This document shows positions 28,542 through 37,775 of a stretch of 64,000 bases of DNA, piece after piece. Within the stretch, counting starts at the first letter, position 1. Each line of letters begins with the position of its first letter. The stretch spans positions 1-64,000 of the forward strand of contig JAFKLY010000007.1 of the NCBI GenBank assembly GCA_017304655.1, given 5' to 3'. Origin of the DNA: Sphingomonas sp. Lineage in GTDB: Bacteria > Pseudomonadota > Alphaproteobacteria > Sphingomonadales > Sphingomonadaceae. The notes beneath the pieces were generated by a model, which saw nothing but the letters and a program-made list of their open reading frames with translations, made no database searches and was not told the origin of the DNA. Both the position numbers and the translations under genes were made by a program.

Positions 28542-29002
28542 GCGAGCAGGCGAGCGATCTGACCAGCGAGGAACAGGCCCTGATCGCAGCGGCCCGCGGC
28601 GCCATGGCCCATGCCCATGCGCCTTATAGCCGCTTTGCCGTCGGCGCCGCGCTGCGCCTGACTGACGGGACGATCCTGACCGGCGCGAATTTCGAGAATG
28701 CGAGCTACGGCCTCTCGCTCTGCGCGGAGACGGTGGCGATCGCCGCTGCCAATGCGCAGGGCCGCCTGCGGGACATCGCCGCCATCGCCGTGGCCGGCGG
28801 GGCGATGGACGTGGCGGACGGACGCGACGTGATCACGCCGTGCGGCCGCTGCCGCCAGGTCATCAAGGAAGCACAGGACATGGGCGGTCGCGCACTCACC
28901 ATCCTGTGCGCCGCGCCGAGCGGCGAGGCCGTGGCGCGGCACCGGCTCGACGATCTGCTGCCCCATGCCTTCGGCCCCGGCAATCTGGGCATTGGCGGCT
29001 GA
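28538..29002 (+). CDS. cdd: Cytidine deaminase
   Basis: The 154-residue protein has the zinc site of cytidine/deoxycytidine deaminases: CAETVAI with catalytic Glu, and PCGRCRQVI with the two other Cys ligands. The substrate-binding YSRFAVGAAL and TGANFENASYGLS are also present. It converts cytidine to uridine in pyrimidine salvage. The length is slightly above that of the homotetrameric class. The ATG overlaps the stop of the GH25-like gene (ATGA). Convergent with the response regulator downstream. Confidence 0.93.
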   Translation: MSEQASDLTSEEQALIAAARGAMAHAHAPYSRFAVGAALRLTDGTILTGANFENASYGLSLCAETVAIAAANAQGRLRDIAAIAVAGGAMDVADGRDVITPCGRCRQVIKEAQDMGGRALTILCAAPSGEAVARHRLDDLLPHAFGPGNLGIGG

Positions 29003-29014
29003 GCCAGACCGCGC

Positions 29015-29779
29015 TCAGATGAGCTGGCGCACCCTGGCGGCATAGGTCCGGCCGACGCGGATCTCCCGACCGCCCTCCAGCACCGCGATCAGCGCGGCGA
29101 AGGGCGCGTGGCGGATGGCGACGATCTGGTCCCGCCGCACGATCGCGCTGCGATGGACGCGCAGAAAGTCCTCGGGATCGAGCCGCCGTTCGAGCGAGGC
29201 CATGCTTTCGTGCAGCAGGTAGGACTCCTGCCCGGTGTGCAGGCGGACATAATCGCGCTCCGCCTCGATCGACATGACCTGCGCGGCAGGCACGCGGACA
29301 TGGCCCCCGCGCGTCTTCACCCAGAAATCGCTGTCGGCGCGCTCATGCTCGCGCAACGCCGCACGCAGGGCCGTGACCGTCTCGCCCAGCTCGGCCAGCC
29401 GCTCCTCGTCGCGCCCGGCCTTCGCCAGCAACAGCGCCCGGCCGATCGCCGCCGCAAGCCGCCCGGCCTCGACCGGCTTGGTCACATAGTCCGCCGCACG
29501 CGCATCGAACGCCCGCAGTGCATGATGATCGAAGGCCGTGACGAAGATCACGACCGGCGCGGCGGAGCCCAGCCGCTCGACCAGATCGAAACCGCTCGCA
29601 CCCGGCATCTGGATATCGAGGAGCAGAATGTCCGGGTGGAGCGAGCGCACCTGCTCTTCGGCATCCTCGGCATCCTCGGCCACCCCGGCGAGCGTCACGC
29701 CCGGCATCGCGGCGATCATGCGGGCAAGCCGGCGGCGCGCGAGCGGCTCATCATCGACGATCAGAACAGTGGAGCGCAT
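29015..29779 (-). CDS. LytTR-type response regulator
   Basis: The N-terminal receiver domain has the acidic pair in LIVDDEPLARRRL, the phospho-acceptor Asp in DILLLDIQMPG, and Lys in YVTKPV. The C-terminal ~100 residues are a LytTR DNA-binding domain: VPAAQVMSIEAERDYVRLHT, FLRVHRSAIVRRDQIVAI and GREIRVGRTYAARVRQL. It is transcribed with, and overlaps by 1 nt, the upstream sensor kinase, forming a LytS/LytR-like two-component pair. Target genes unknown. Confidence 0.92.
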   Translation of the reverse strand: MRSTVLIVDDEPLARRRLARMIAAMPGVTLAGVAEDAEDAEEQVRSLHPDILLLDIQMPGASGFDLVERLGSAAPVVIFVTAFDHHALRAFDARAADYVTKPVEAGRLAAAIGRALLLAKAGRDEERLAELGETVTALRAALREHERADSDFWVKTRGGHVRVPAAQVMSIEAERDYVRLHTGQESYLLHESMASLERRLDPEDFLRVHRSAIVRRDQIVAIRHAPFAALIAVLEGGREIRVGRTYAARVRQLI

Positions 29780-30861
29780 CAGGCGAAACGCACCGGCATG
29801 GAGAGCGAGGCCAGGAAGCGATCCGGTGGGATGGGGAACGCGACAAAGCTGCCCTCGCCCGCAAAGCGTGCCTCGATCCGCTCGGCGACGTTGCGCAGGC
29901 CGATGCCCATGCCGGGGGCCTCGCGCCGCTCCTCCGGCACGCCATTCTCGACCCAGAGATGGAGCTGCCCGCCCTGACGCTCGGCGCCGATGCGGATATC
30001 CACGCTGCCCGGCCCGGCGCTGACGCCATGCTTCACGGCATTCTCGACGAGCGGCTGGAGAATGAGACTGGGCACGAGGCACGCACGCAAGGCATCGGGC
30101 ACCGCGATCTCGACGCGCAGGCGACTGGGGAAGCGCTCGCGCTCGATCTCCAGATAGCCCTGCTGAAGCGCCAGTTCCTCACCCAGCCGCACGTCATGCG
30201 ACGGATCGAGCCGCAGCGTCTCATGGAGAAAATCGGAGAGGGCCAGCACCATGCGCTCCGCCCGCTTTGCTTCCCCTTCCTCGATCAGCGAGGCGATGGA
30301 ATTGAGCGTGTTGAACAGGAAATGCGGGTTGATCTGGTAACGCAGCGCCCGCATCTGCGCCGCCAGCGCTTCCTCGCGCGAGGCGGCCAGGCGCTTCTCC
30401 TGCTCACGGCTCTGGAAATGATAGAGCAGCGCCACGAACAGGCAGGACCAGCCGAAGAAGTTGGCGGTGCAACTGACGAGCGTCTTGCCGAAATCGACCC
30501 AGACGAAGTGCGCCGGCTGCGGCCACACGCAAAAGACGTAGATCCCGAAATCGAGCAGCGCGAAGAGGGGTGCGGCAACCAGCGCCGCGCCGAAACAGAT
30601 CAGCGCCTTGATCGCCACCGCAGCATCGCGCGCGCGATAGAGCACCGCAGAGATGGCGAAGCACATCAGCAGGCCGGCGGTGCAGGCAAACAGCTTGCCC
30701 CCGGCTGACTGCAGGGGATCGACCCCGGCAATGCCCCAGACAATGCTGTCCGTGAGGAAGGTGGCCGTCCAGTAGAGGAGCCCCAGGCGCAGCGTCACCC
30801 GCCGAATCGTCGGCGCAAGCGCATCCCGGTCTCCGGCTACCACTCTAGCGTGCTGCATCAT
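29779..30861 (-). CDS. Sensor histidine kinase, LytS/YehU (HisKA_7TM-less) type
   Basis: About five hydrophobic helices in the first 160 residues form a membrane sensor. They are followed by a short coiled segment (FQSREQEKRLAASREEALAAQM) and the His_kinase phospho-acceptor motif RYQINPHFLFNTLNSIASL. The ATPase domain shows LQPLVENAVKHGV and GMGIGLRNVAERI. It phosphorylates the LytTR regulator encoded next. The double ATG at 30861 is taken as start (360 residues). The signal it senses is not evident. Confidence 0.9.
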   Translation of the reverse strand: MMQHARVVAGDRDALAPTIRRVTLRLGLLYWTATFLTDSIVWGIAGVDPLQSAGGKLFACTAGLLMCFAISAVLYRARDAAVAIKALICFGAALVAAPLFALLDFGIYVFCVWPQPAHFVWVDFGKTLVSCTANFFGWSCLFVALLYHFQSREQEKRLAASREEALAAQMRALRYQINPHFLFNTLNSIASLIEEGEAKRAERMVLALSDFLHETLRLDPSHDVRLGEELALQQGYLEIERERFPSRLRVEIAVPDALRACLVPSLILQPLVENAVKHGVSAGPGSVDIRIGAERQGGQLHLWVENGVPEERREAPGMGIGLRNVAERIEARFAGEGSFVAFPIPPDRFLASLSMPVRFA

Positions 30862-31042
30862 CGCCTTATTGTCGCGCCGCAGGCCGAGATGTCGAGTGCC
30901 GCTCGTCCGGCCAATGTCGCCATTTGCAGAAATTTGCCGCCTTTCGTCCGCTCCCCGCCGCGCCTCGATGGGCATCGGCTTGCGGGCAATCATCGCCTTC
31001 TGGATGGCTCGCCCAAGGACGACGCCACGGGGCGGAAACCCC

Positions 31043-31912
31043 ATGGCGGATCGCCGCCGATTTTCAGAGGTCGCTCAAGTGTTTGGAAAAATTGCCTTGT
31101 CTGTCGCATTGCTCGCCACGGCCGGCGCCGCGCAGGCGGGAGCCTGTGAAGACAGCTTCGCCAAGAGCGGCAGCCCGGTGAGTGGCCTGCGCTTCGTCGC
31201 CCGCGTCTCCGTGCCGGATCTCTCGCCGGCCAGCGCCATCGGCCAGATGCGCGGGATCGCACTCGCCCGGCAATATGACATCCTCGTTGCCGAGCCGGAG
31301 GATGGCAGTATGCTCATGGAGCAGCCGATGAGCGGCTCCAGCCGCGCTTTCCCCATCACCGTGACGGCGACAGCTAGCGGCGGCACCGGCACCGTGACGC
31401 TCGACGCCAAGCTGCGCGCCGCCATGTTCGTCAAGGATGCCCCAGCTCGCGACGAGTTGTGCGGCATGTTAAACCAGCTCAAGGGCGGTCGCGCCGGCCT
31501 GGCCGCTGCCGCCGCCGCGCGCACTGCCGTCGCGACCGGCGCCAAGCCGCTCGCCATGACCGCATTGGCCTTCTCCCACCAGATATCCAAGGACACAGAG
31601 CGCAACGCGGCTGCCGTACCCCTGCGCTACAAGGGCAAGGCGTTCACCATCTCCGGCACGGTCGACTATGTGATCAAGGACGGCCCCTATTATCGCGTCG
31701 CCTTCAAGGTGCCGAACCCGTGGGAAGAGGCGCTGCGCCTGCCCAACATCGCACCGTTCAAGACGGATGTGAGCTGCCTGATGGCCAAGGGCCAGGCTGC
31801 CTATGCGCTCACCCTCAAGCCGGACAGGAGCGTGCGCCTGACCGGCACTTGGCACGCCTTCGACGAATTCAAGCACATCGTCTGGCTGGACGATTGCCGG
31901 CCGGAGGGCTGA
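31043..31912 (+). CDS. Exported hypothetical protein with C-terminal OB-fold-like region
   Basis: A signal peptide (IALSVALLATAGAAQA) is followed by an uncharacterised region with MEQPMSGSSRAFPITVTATA, an Ala-rich linker, and a C-terminal ~110 residues (YKGKAFTISGTVDYVI ... VRLTGTWHAFDEFKHIVW) that resemble the OB-fold tRNA_anti-like domain of small exported proteins. Two starts are possible: ATG 31043 and GTG 31079. The GTG has AGAGG upstream and gives a more standard signal peptide. Divergent from the sensor kinase; no function known. Confidence 0.6.
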   Translation: MADRRRFSEVAQVFGKIALSVALLATAGAAQAGACEDSFAKSGSPVSGLRFVARVSVPDLSPASAIGQMRGIALARQYDILVAEPEDGSMLMEQPMSGSSRAFPITVTATASGGTGTVTLDAKLRAAMFVKDAPARDELCGMLNQLKGGRAGLAAAAAARTAVATGAKPLAMTALAFSHQISKDTERNAAAVPLRYKGKAFTISGTVDYVIKDGPYYRVAFKVPNPWEEALRLPNIAPFKTDVSCLMAKGQAAYALTLKPDRSVRLTGTWHAFDEFKHIVWLDDCRPEG

Positions 31913-31989
31913 CCCACCCGTCACCCTCCGGCCGGATTCCTTTCGCCGACATCCTGTCGGAACCATGCTTCATCAGTGGGAGACTAGAC

Positions 31990-32574
31990 ATGAAGACCTT
32001 GATTGCACCTATGACTGCCCTGCTGCTCGCCGCCGCGCCGGCGTCCGCGACGGTAATCGACTTTGAAGATCAGGCGCTCGGCTATGCCGGATCGTCGCTG
32101 ACTATCGGCGAAGCGACATTCACCGCCCCGACCATCTATCTGGCCGACTATTATGTGGGGGACGCGCCCCTGCCCACCCGTCAGCTCTGTTCGCTGGCAA
32201 CGCTCGGGTGCGGCAATGATCTCACCGTCACCTTCGCCGTGCCGGTCTCAGACCTCAGCCTGACGCTGGATGGCGCCGATGGCCCGGCCGCGATCATGTC
32301 CACCTTCATCACCTTCGGCGACGGGACGACCTCGACACTGGCCTTCACGGGCTTCGCCGCCTTCGTCACGAAGACGCTGTCGTTCGGATCGCTCGCGTCG
32401 ATCAAGTCGGTGACGTTCAGCACCACCGACCCGCAAGGCATGAGCTTCGACAATTTCCGTTTCAACGAAGGCAATGCCGTGCCCGAGCCGACAACATGGG
32501 CGATGATGATCGGCGGCTTCGCGCTCGCGGGCCTGGCGTTGCGTGGCCGCGCGACCCGCATCGCCTTCGCCTGA
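31990..32574 (+). CDS. PEPxxWA-CTERM sorting domain-containing protein
   Basis: The 194-residue protein has a signal peptide (TALLLAAAPASA), a beta-rich middle (TVIDFEDQALGYAGSS, CSLATLGCGNDLTVTF), and a C-terminal sorting signal: VPEPTTWAMMIGGFALAG followed by an Arg-containing tail. This PEPxxWA variant is typical of sphingomonads and is processed by an exosortase, giving a surface or exopolysaccharide-linked protein. No exosortase gene is in the window. A stable hairpin with a weak T-run follows. Confidence 0.88.
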   Translation: MKTLIAPMTALLLAAAPASATVIDFEDQALGYAGSSLTIGEATFTAPTIYLADYYVGDAPLPTRQLCSLATLGCGNDLTVTFAVPVSDLSLTLDGADGPAAIMSTFITFGDGTTSTLAFTGFAAFVTKTLSFGSLASIKSVTFSTTDPQGMSFDNFRFNEGNAVPEPTTWAMMIGGFALAGLALRGRATRIAFA

Positions 32575-32604
32575 TCGGAAACAGTCATCCCTGCTCCCGC
32601 AGGC

Positions 32605-32640
32605 GGCGGCGCGCTCCAACCCGGAGTGCGCCGCCTTATC
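32605..32640 (+). terminator. Probable intrinsic terminator after the PEP-CTERM gene
   Basis: Stem GGCGGCGC/GCGCCGCC with an inner CTCC/GGAG stem, then TTATCTATTT. The T-tract is interrupted. Confidence 0.6.
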
Positions 32641-32827
32641 TATTTGAACACTATCGATTTTATTGGATGAGAGATACCTACCACCATTGACAGCGACAAC
32701 CGTTGCAAAAAAGGGACATCATCAAGAAATAATTGAATTGTTCAACTGTTTCATAGGCTTAAGCCTTCTTTTCAAGATTGTGCATTCTGGATACAAACAG
32801 CGCCGTCGCCCAGGAGGGGGTGCCGGC

Positions 32828-33328
32828 GTGAAACTGACCGAAATCTTGGGCTATCAGCTCAACATCACGCATTGCGCTGCGCAGCGCTGCCTTCACCGGC
32901 AGCTCGCGGGCGTGGCTTTGCGTCCTGCCGACACCGCAGCCCTGCTCTTCGTGCGCGAACGCCCGGGATGTGACCAGACCACGCTCGGCCGCGCCCTCGC
33001 CGGCAATCGCTCCGTGGGCATGAAGGTCGCCAGCCGGTTGGAATCCGGCGGGCTGTTGCGCCGACGTGCCGGTCGCGACCGGCGCAGCCGGGGTCTGTTC
33101 ATCACGCCTGAGGGCGAGGTTGCGCTGGCCGAGATGCTTCCGCATCACCGGCGGGCGGAAGACCGCCTTGCGACAGACCTGACACCGGACGAACGCGTGC
33201 AGCTCCTTCGCCTGCTCGGCAAGGTTCACAACGCTGTCGCCGAAGATGAAGCCACATTGCCACACCAACCCGCCTATCGGGCCGCGCGCGGTCCGCGAAT
33301 GCGGCAGGCGGTGGGAGTGCAAAACTGA
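32828..33328 (+). CDS. MarR family transcriptional regulator
   Basis: The 166-residue protein has the winged-helix pattern of MarR regulators: LRPADTAALLFVRERPGCDQTTLGRALAGNRSVGMKV for the helix-turn-helix, followed by the wing with RDRRSRGLFITPEGEVALAEM. The GTG start is preceded by AGGAGGGGG. An AT-rich leader (32680-32770) likely holds its promoter. It lies 61 nt upstream of a TonB-dependent receptor gene, which it may control; the ligand is unknown. Confidence 0.82.
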   Translation: MKLTEILGYQLNITHCAAQRCLHRQLAGVALRPADTAALLFVRERPGCDQTTLGRALAGNRSVGMKVASRLESGGLLRRRAGRDRRSRGLFITPEGEVALAEMLPHHRRAEDRLATDLTPDERVQLLRLLGKVHNAVAEDEATLPHQPAYRAARGPRMRQAVGVQN

Positions 33329-33389
33329 ACCCGATTTCAATGCCGGACGAATGCAACAACCAAACACGGAATATAATGGGAGGAAGACC

Positions 33390-35933
33390 ATGAATTTCAG
33401 ACGTTTATTTCTAGGCTCGTCAGCGCTTGCGCTGCTCGCACCGGGGGCAGCCCTGGCGCAGGCAACGGACGCGACGCCCCAGACTGCTGCGGCGGATACG
33501 GACACGATCGTCGTGACCGCGCAGTTCCGCTCGCAGAACCTGCAGGACACCCCGCTCGCCATCACCGCCGTCAACGCGGCCATGCTGGAAGCGCGCAGCC
33601 AGACCAGCATCCAGGATGTCGCCAACCAGGCGCCGTCCGTCACGCTCAAGCCGCAGGGCGCCGCTTATGGTCCTGCTCTCGGCGCGAATATCCGCGGCGT
33701 CGGCCAGTTCGACTTCAACCCGGCGCTGGAGCCGGGCGTCGGCTTCTATGTCGATGACGTCTATTATGCCACGCTGACCGGCTCGATCCTCGACCTGCTC
33801 GATCTCGACCGCGTCGAGGTGCTGCGCGGTCCGCAGGGCACGCTCGCCGGCCGTAACTCGATCGGCGGCGCGGTGAAGCTCTATTCCAAGAAGCCGGAAG
33901 GCTCGAACAGCGGCTATGTGTCCGGCACCTACGGTAGCCGCAACCGCGTCGACCTGCGCGCCAGCGCGGACTTCAACGTCGCCGAGGGCTTTGACGTGCG
34001 CATCTCCGGCGTCGCCAAGAAGCAGGAAGGCTATGTGAAGCGGTACGACTTCGGCTGCATGTATCCTGCCGGTGGCACGGCGACCTTCACGCCGGCCTTC
34101 CCGACCACGGCCAACCCGACGATGGCGCCGCAACTCATGAACCCCGTCGGCGGCATTCCTGCCCGGACCAATCGCAGCGATTGTCTGCTCGCCAAGGAAG
34201 GCGAAGTGAACTACATCGCCGGCCGCGCCCAGCTGCGTTTCCGCCCGACCGACACGCTCGATATCAACATCATCGGCGACTATACCGACGATGATCGCGT
34301 TGCTGCCGGTTCCGTGCTGCTGCTGCGCACCTATCCCAACGGGGTGGTCGCAAGCCCGCGCTTCCCGCTGCCGCTCATCCCGGCGACCGGCTCCAGCCCG
34401 GCCCAGAACTATGCGACGGCAAGCCCGGCCGGCCGCGACATCAACCCGTTCGCCGCGCCGGACACGCTGCTCGCTTATGACAATCGCTTCATCTGCGGCA
34501 ATTACTGCAACTTCGCGACCTACGACAATCCGGCGGACGGCAACTTCCGCGCCTCGACGGCGGACGGTCGCGTCCGCTTCACTGGCTGGGGCGTCTCGGG
34601 TCAGGTCGAATGGGAGCTGGCCGACAACATCCAGCTCAACTCGATAACAGCCTTCCGCAAGTACACGTCCAACTTCTCCAACGACAATGACGTGTCGCCG
34701 ATGGCCCACAGCCTTGGCTATGGTCCGCTGACCTTCCGCTTCTTCAGCCAGGAACTCCGCCTCAACGGGTCGATCGGCGAGACGATCGAGTACACGCTCG
34801 GCGGCTTTTACAGCGATCAGAAGTCGGTTTACACGTCGTTCCAGGACCTGCGCTCCTCGAACCTGCAGTTCCAGCAGAGCGATCCGGTCGATGCCGACAG
34901 CAAGGCGCTGTTCGCGCATGTCGCCTGGAAGCCGATCGACAAGCTGACGCTTACCGGTGGCATCCGCTATACGAAGGAATCGAAGACCTACCAGTATATC
35001 CGCCAGCGGCCCTATCTGGACCCGACCTCGGTCACGGCGAACGGCGTGCTGCCGCTCAACGGGACGATCGGCAAGTATAGCGGCGAGCGCGTCGACTACC
35101 GCGCGAACGTGCAATATGCCTTCACCGACGACGTGATGGCCTATGCGCAGTTCTCGACGGGCTTCAAGGGCGGCGGCGTCAATCCGCGTCCGTTCTTCGT
35201 GCAGCAGGCTCTGTCCTTCGGCCCGGAAACGCTCGATTCCTATGAGCTCGGCCTGAAGACCGACCTGTTCGACCGCAAGCTGCGCGTGAACATCGCCACG
35301 TTCCTCAGCAAGTACAAGGGCATCCAGCTCTCGCTGGGTAACTGCACCGCGATCACCGGTGCCGGTTTCGGCGCGCCTTGCGCTCTGCCGGTCAATGCTG
35401 GCGACGCGGACATCAAGGGCGTCGAAATCGAGGCGACGATCCGTCCGGTGGACGGCCTGAGCATCGATGGCTCGCTGAGCTACATCGATTTCGAGTACAA
35501 GCGCTTCGGCACTTACACGACCGGCACGACGACGGTCGCCGTCGGTGGCCCGACCAACCTCAACGGCCCGCAGTTCGGCGACTATGCGCCGTTCACGCCC
35601 AAGTGGAAGTGGAGCCTCGGCGCACAGTATGAGATCGACCTCGGCAAGGCCGGCTCGCTGACGCCGCGCATCGACGCCTCGTATCAGAGCAAGGTCTATA
35701 CGGTGTCGTCCAATCGCCCCAGCAACCGGATTGATGCCTATGCCGTGGCGAATGCTCGCCTGACCTGGCGCAATGCGGATGAGGACCTCGACGTCTCGCT
35801 CGAAGTCACCAACCTGTTCGACGAATATTATCTGCTGACGATCTATGACCAGACCACCGGTGGCCAGGGCTATTCCAACGGCCAGCCCGGCCGTCCGCGC
35901 GAATGGGCGGTGAGCGTCAAGAAGAAGTTCTGA
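33390..35933 (+). CDS. TonB-dependent receptor
   Basis: The 847-residue receptor has a signal peptide (LALLAPGAALAQ), TonB box-like TIVVTAQ, a plug with QDTPLAITAV and EVLRGPQGTLAGRNSIGGAV, and a barrel ending WAVSVKKKF with terminal Phe. It belongs to the same sphingomonad group as the receptor at 6541 but differs through the barrel loops. GGGAGGAAGACC precedes the ATG. The MarR gene just upstream and the strong terminator after it suggest a self-contained, regulated uptake unit. Ligand unknown. Confidence 0.93.
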   Translation: MNFRRLFLGSSALALLAPGAALAQATDATPQTAAADTDTIVVTAQFRSQNLQDTPLAITAVNAAMLEARSQTSIQDVANQAPSVTLKPQGAAYGPALGANIRGVGQFDFNPALEPGVGFYVDDVYYATLTGSILDLLDLDRVEVLRGPQGTLAGRNSIGGAVKLYSKKPEGSNSGYVSGTYGSRNRVDLRASADFNVAEGFDVRISGVAKKQEGYVKRYDFGCMYPAGGTATFTPAFPTTANPTMAPQLMNPVGGIPARTNRSDCLLAKEGEVNYIAGRAQLRFRPTDTLDINIIGDYTDDDRVAAGSVLLLRTYPNGVVASPRFPLPLIPATGSSPAQNYATASPAGRDINPFAAPDTLLAYDNRFICGNYCNFATYDNPADGNFRASTADGRVRFTGWGVSGQVEWELADNIQLNSITAFRKYTSNFSNDNDVSPMAHSLGYGPLTFRFFSQELRLNGSIGETIEYTLGGFYSDQKSVYTSFQDLRSSNLQFQQSDPVDADSKALFAHVAWKPIDKLTLTGGIRYTKESKTYQYIRQRPYLDPTSVTANGVLPLNGTIGKYSGERVDYRANVQYAFTDDVMAYAQFSTGFKGGGVNPRPFFVQQALSFGPETLDSYELGLKTDLFDRKLRVNIATFLSKYKGIQLSLGNCTAITGAGFGAPCALPVNAGDADIKGVEIEATIRPVDGLSIDGSLSYIDFEYKRFGTYTTGTTTVAVGGPTNLNGPQFGDYAPFTPKWKWSLGAQYEIDLGKAGSLTPRIDASYQSKVYTVSSNRPSNRIDAYAVANARLTWRNADEDLDVSLEVTNLFDEYYLLTIYDQTTGGQGYSNGQPGRPREWAVSVKKKF

Positions 35934-35956
35934 TCCCTCGGGATCCGATCAATTGG

Positions 35957-35990
35957 GGGAGCCGGGCCAGCGCCCGGCTCCCTTTTCTTT
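35957..35990 (+). terminator. Rho-independent terminator of the second TonB-dependent receptor gene
   Basis: Perfect 11-bp stem GGGAGCCGGGC/GCCCGGCTCCC with a 4-nt loop, followed by TTTTCTTT, 23 nt after the stop. Confidence 0.92.
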
Positions 35991-36068
35991 GCCATGGGCG
36001 CGCCAGGCAGCGCGAGGAACGACGAACGATCTGGCCAAGGCCCGCCCAAGCCTTTAGCACGCCTCCCC

Positions 36069-36623
36069 ATGGCCATACTTTCCGACAAATGGATTCGCCG
36101 GCAGGCGCTTGAAACGGGCATGATCGAGCCCTTCGTCGAGAGCCAGCGGCGCGACAACTGCATCAGCTACGGTCTCTCCTCTTATGGCTACGACGCGCGC
36201 GTGGCCGACGAGTTCAAGATCTTCACCAATGTCGACAGCGCCGTGGTCGATCCGAAGAATTTCGACGGCAAGAGCCTGGTCGATCGGCAGACCGACGTGT
36301 GCATCATCCCGCCCAACAGCTTCGCCCTCGCCCGCACGGTGGAATATTTCCGCATCCCGCGCGACGTGCTGGTGATCTGCCTCGGCAAGTCCACTTATGC
36401 CCGCTGCGGCATCATCGTGAACGTCACTCCGCTCGAGCCGGGCTGGGAAGGCCATGTGACGCTGGAATTTTCCAACACCACGCCGCTGCCCGCAAAAATC
36501 TATGCGAATGAAGGCGCTTGCCAGTTCCTGTTCCTGGAAGGGAACGAGCCGTGTGAGACCAGCTATGCCGACCGCGCGGGCAAATATATGGGCCAGCGCG
36601 GCGTTACGCTGCCGAGATTGTAA
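36069..36623 (+). CDS. dcd: dCTP deaminase
   Basis: The 184-residue product is a full-length dCTP deaminase, which converts dCTP to dUTP on the route to dTMP. Family features are [13 protein letters not shown] at the start, [43 protein letters not shown] with the catalytic Glu, and a C-terminal [12 protein letters not shown]. The ATG at 36069 matches the family start exactly. Confidence 0.95.
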   Translation: MAILSDKWIRRQALETGMIEPFVESQRRDNCISYGLSSYGYDARVADEFKIFTNVDSAVVDPKNFDGKSLVDRQTDVCIIPPNSFALARTVEYFRIPRDVLVICLGKSTYARCGIIVNVTPLEPGWEGHVTLEFSNTTPLPAKIYANEGACQFLFLEGNEPCETSYADRAGKYMGQRGVTLPRL

Positions 36624-36701
36624 AAGGCCTCAACACTTTATTCGCAATGGCGCGGTTAGGACTGGCTCTTATGCATGGCCTGATCCTATATTGACCCGCG
36701 C

Positions 36702-37472
36702 ATGTTTGGCCTGTTTCGCTCCAAGTCCGCGCGTGAAGTCCTGATCGGCACGCCGAATCTGGGAGAAGACCGGCGCGTATATGCCATCGGCGACATTCAC
36801 GGCCGGCTCGACCTCCTCATGGAATTGATGGATCGCATCGGCGACGATGATTCGGCCCGTGACCCGATCGGCAGCACCGAGCTCATCATGCTGGGCGATT
36901 ACATCGATCGCGGGCCGGACAGTGCCGGCGTGATCGATTATGTGATGCGCCTGCGCGATCGCTGGCCCGCCCTCACCTGCCTGCAGGGCAATCATGAGGA
37001 AGTCTTCATTCAGGCCGCGCGTGGCGACGAAAGCGCGCTGCGCTTCATGACGCGGATCGGCGGGCGCGAGACGCTGCTGAGCTATGGCGCGCGCGAGGAA
37101 GACCTCGACCAGATGACGCTCGGGCAATTGCGCGACTGGCTGATGAACACCGTGCCAGAAGCGCATCTCGAGTTCCTCGAAGGCATGGCCGACCGGGTGG
37201 TAATCGGCGACTATGCCTTCGTCCATGCCGGCCTGCGCCCGCAGATTCCGCTCGCGGAGCAGGAAGCCAAGGATCTGCGCTGGATCCGCGAAGAATTCCT
37301 GAGCTTCGAAAGGCCGCATGATTATTATGTGGTGCATGGCCACTCGATCACGTCAGGCGTGGAGCAGAAGGCGAACCGCGTCGGCATCGACACCGGCGCC
37401 TATGCGACCGGCGTGCTGACCGCCATCGGACTGGAAGGCACCGAGCAATGGTTCCTGAGCACCGGGGACTGA
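36702..37472 (+). CDS. PPP-family metallophosphatase (serine/threonine phosphatase-like)
   Basis: All metal-binding motifs of the PPP phosphoesterases are present in order: GDIHGR (~residue 30), GDYIDRG (~66), GNHEE (~97), the His in FVHAGLRP, and VHGHS near residue 215. Two metals at this site hydrolyse phosphoester bonds; family members act on phosphoproteins or on dinucleoside polyphosphates. The 256-residue length suits the bacterial single-domain type. It stands alone after dcd; target unknown. Confidence 0.88.
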   Translation: MFGLFRSKSAREVLIGTPNLGEDRRVYAIGDIHGRLDLLMELMDRIGDDDSARDPIGSTELIMLGDYIDRGPDSAGVIDYVMRLRDRWPALTCLQGNHEEVFIQAARGDESALRFMTRIGGRETLLSYGAREEDLDQMTLGQLRDWLMNTVPEAHLEFLEGMADRVVIGDYAFVHAGLRPQIPLAEQEAKDLRWIREEFLSFERPHDYYVVHGHSITSGVEQKANRVGIDTGAYATGVLTAIGLEGTEQWFLSTGD

Positions 37473-37565
37473 CCGGGCGCGGATAGGCGCGCTGGTCCGG
37501 GCAGGTCGATGGCGTGATTCCGACCATCGGGATACGAGGATTTGGCTATCGGCATTTCCTGTCCG

Positions 37566-37588
37566 TCATTCCCGGGTGCCCGGGAATG
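37566..37588. repeat. REP-like GTCATTCCCG palindrome
   Basis: Perfect 9-bp arms ATTCCCGGG and CCCGGGAAT with a 2-nt centre, in the 303-bp gap between the phosphatase gene and ctrA. It shares the GTCATTCCCG core with the inverted pair at 41001-41094. The rest of the gap shows no gene. Confidence 0.65.
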
Positions 37589-37704
37589 AAGGCGGAGAGG
37601 GTTCCCCTGGCCGTGCGGGACATATGGGCGAACCCCGGCAATCGGACCGCCATCGGACCTCGTCGCGCTGTCGATTTACCCCGGCACGGGCCCAATAGCC
37701 GCGC

Positions 37705-37739
37705 AAAAAGGAAGGACCGGCGGATTGCTCCACCGGCCC
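37705..37739 (-). terminator. Rho-independent terminator of ctrA
   Basis: Read on the minus strand, an 11-bp stem (GGGCCGGTGGA/TCCGCCGGTCC, two G-T pairs) with loop GCAA is followed by TTCCTTTTT, 37 nt after the ctrA stop. Confidence 0.82.
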
Positions 37740-37775
37740 TGCCGTCGATGAACTTGTTGACTGGAAGCCCTGCGC

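Noticed and set aside
33420..35114. A 564-codon minus-strand frame inside the TonB-dependent receptor
   Set aside because: Shadow of the receptor's plug and barrel coding sequence; no ribosome-binding site or motifs.
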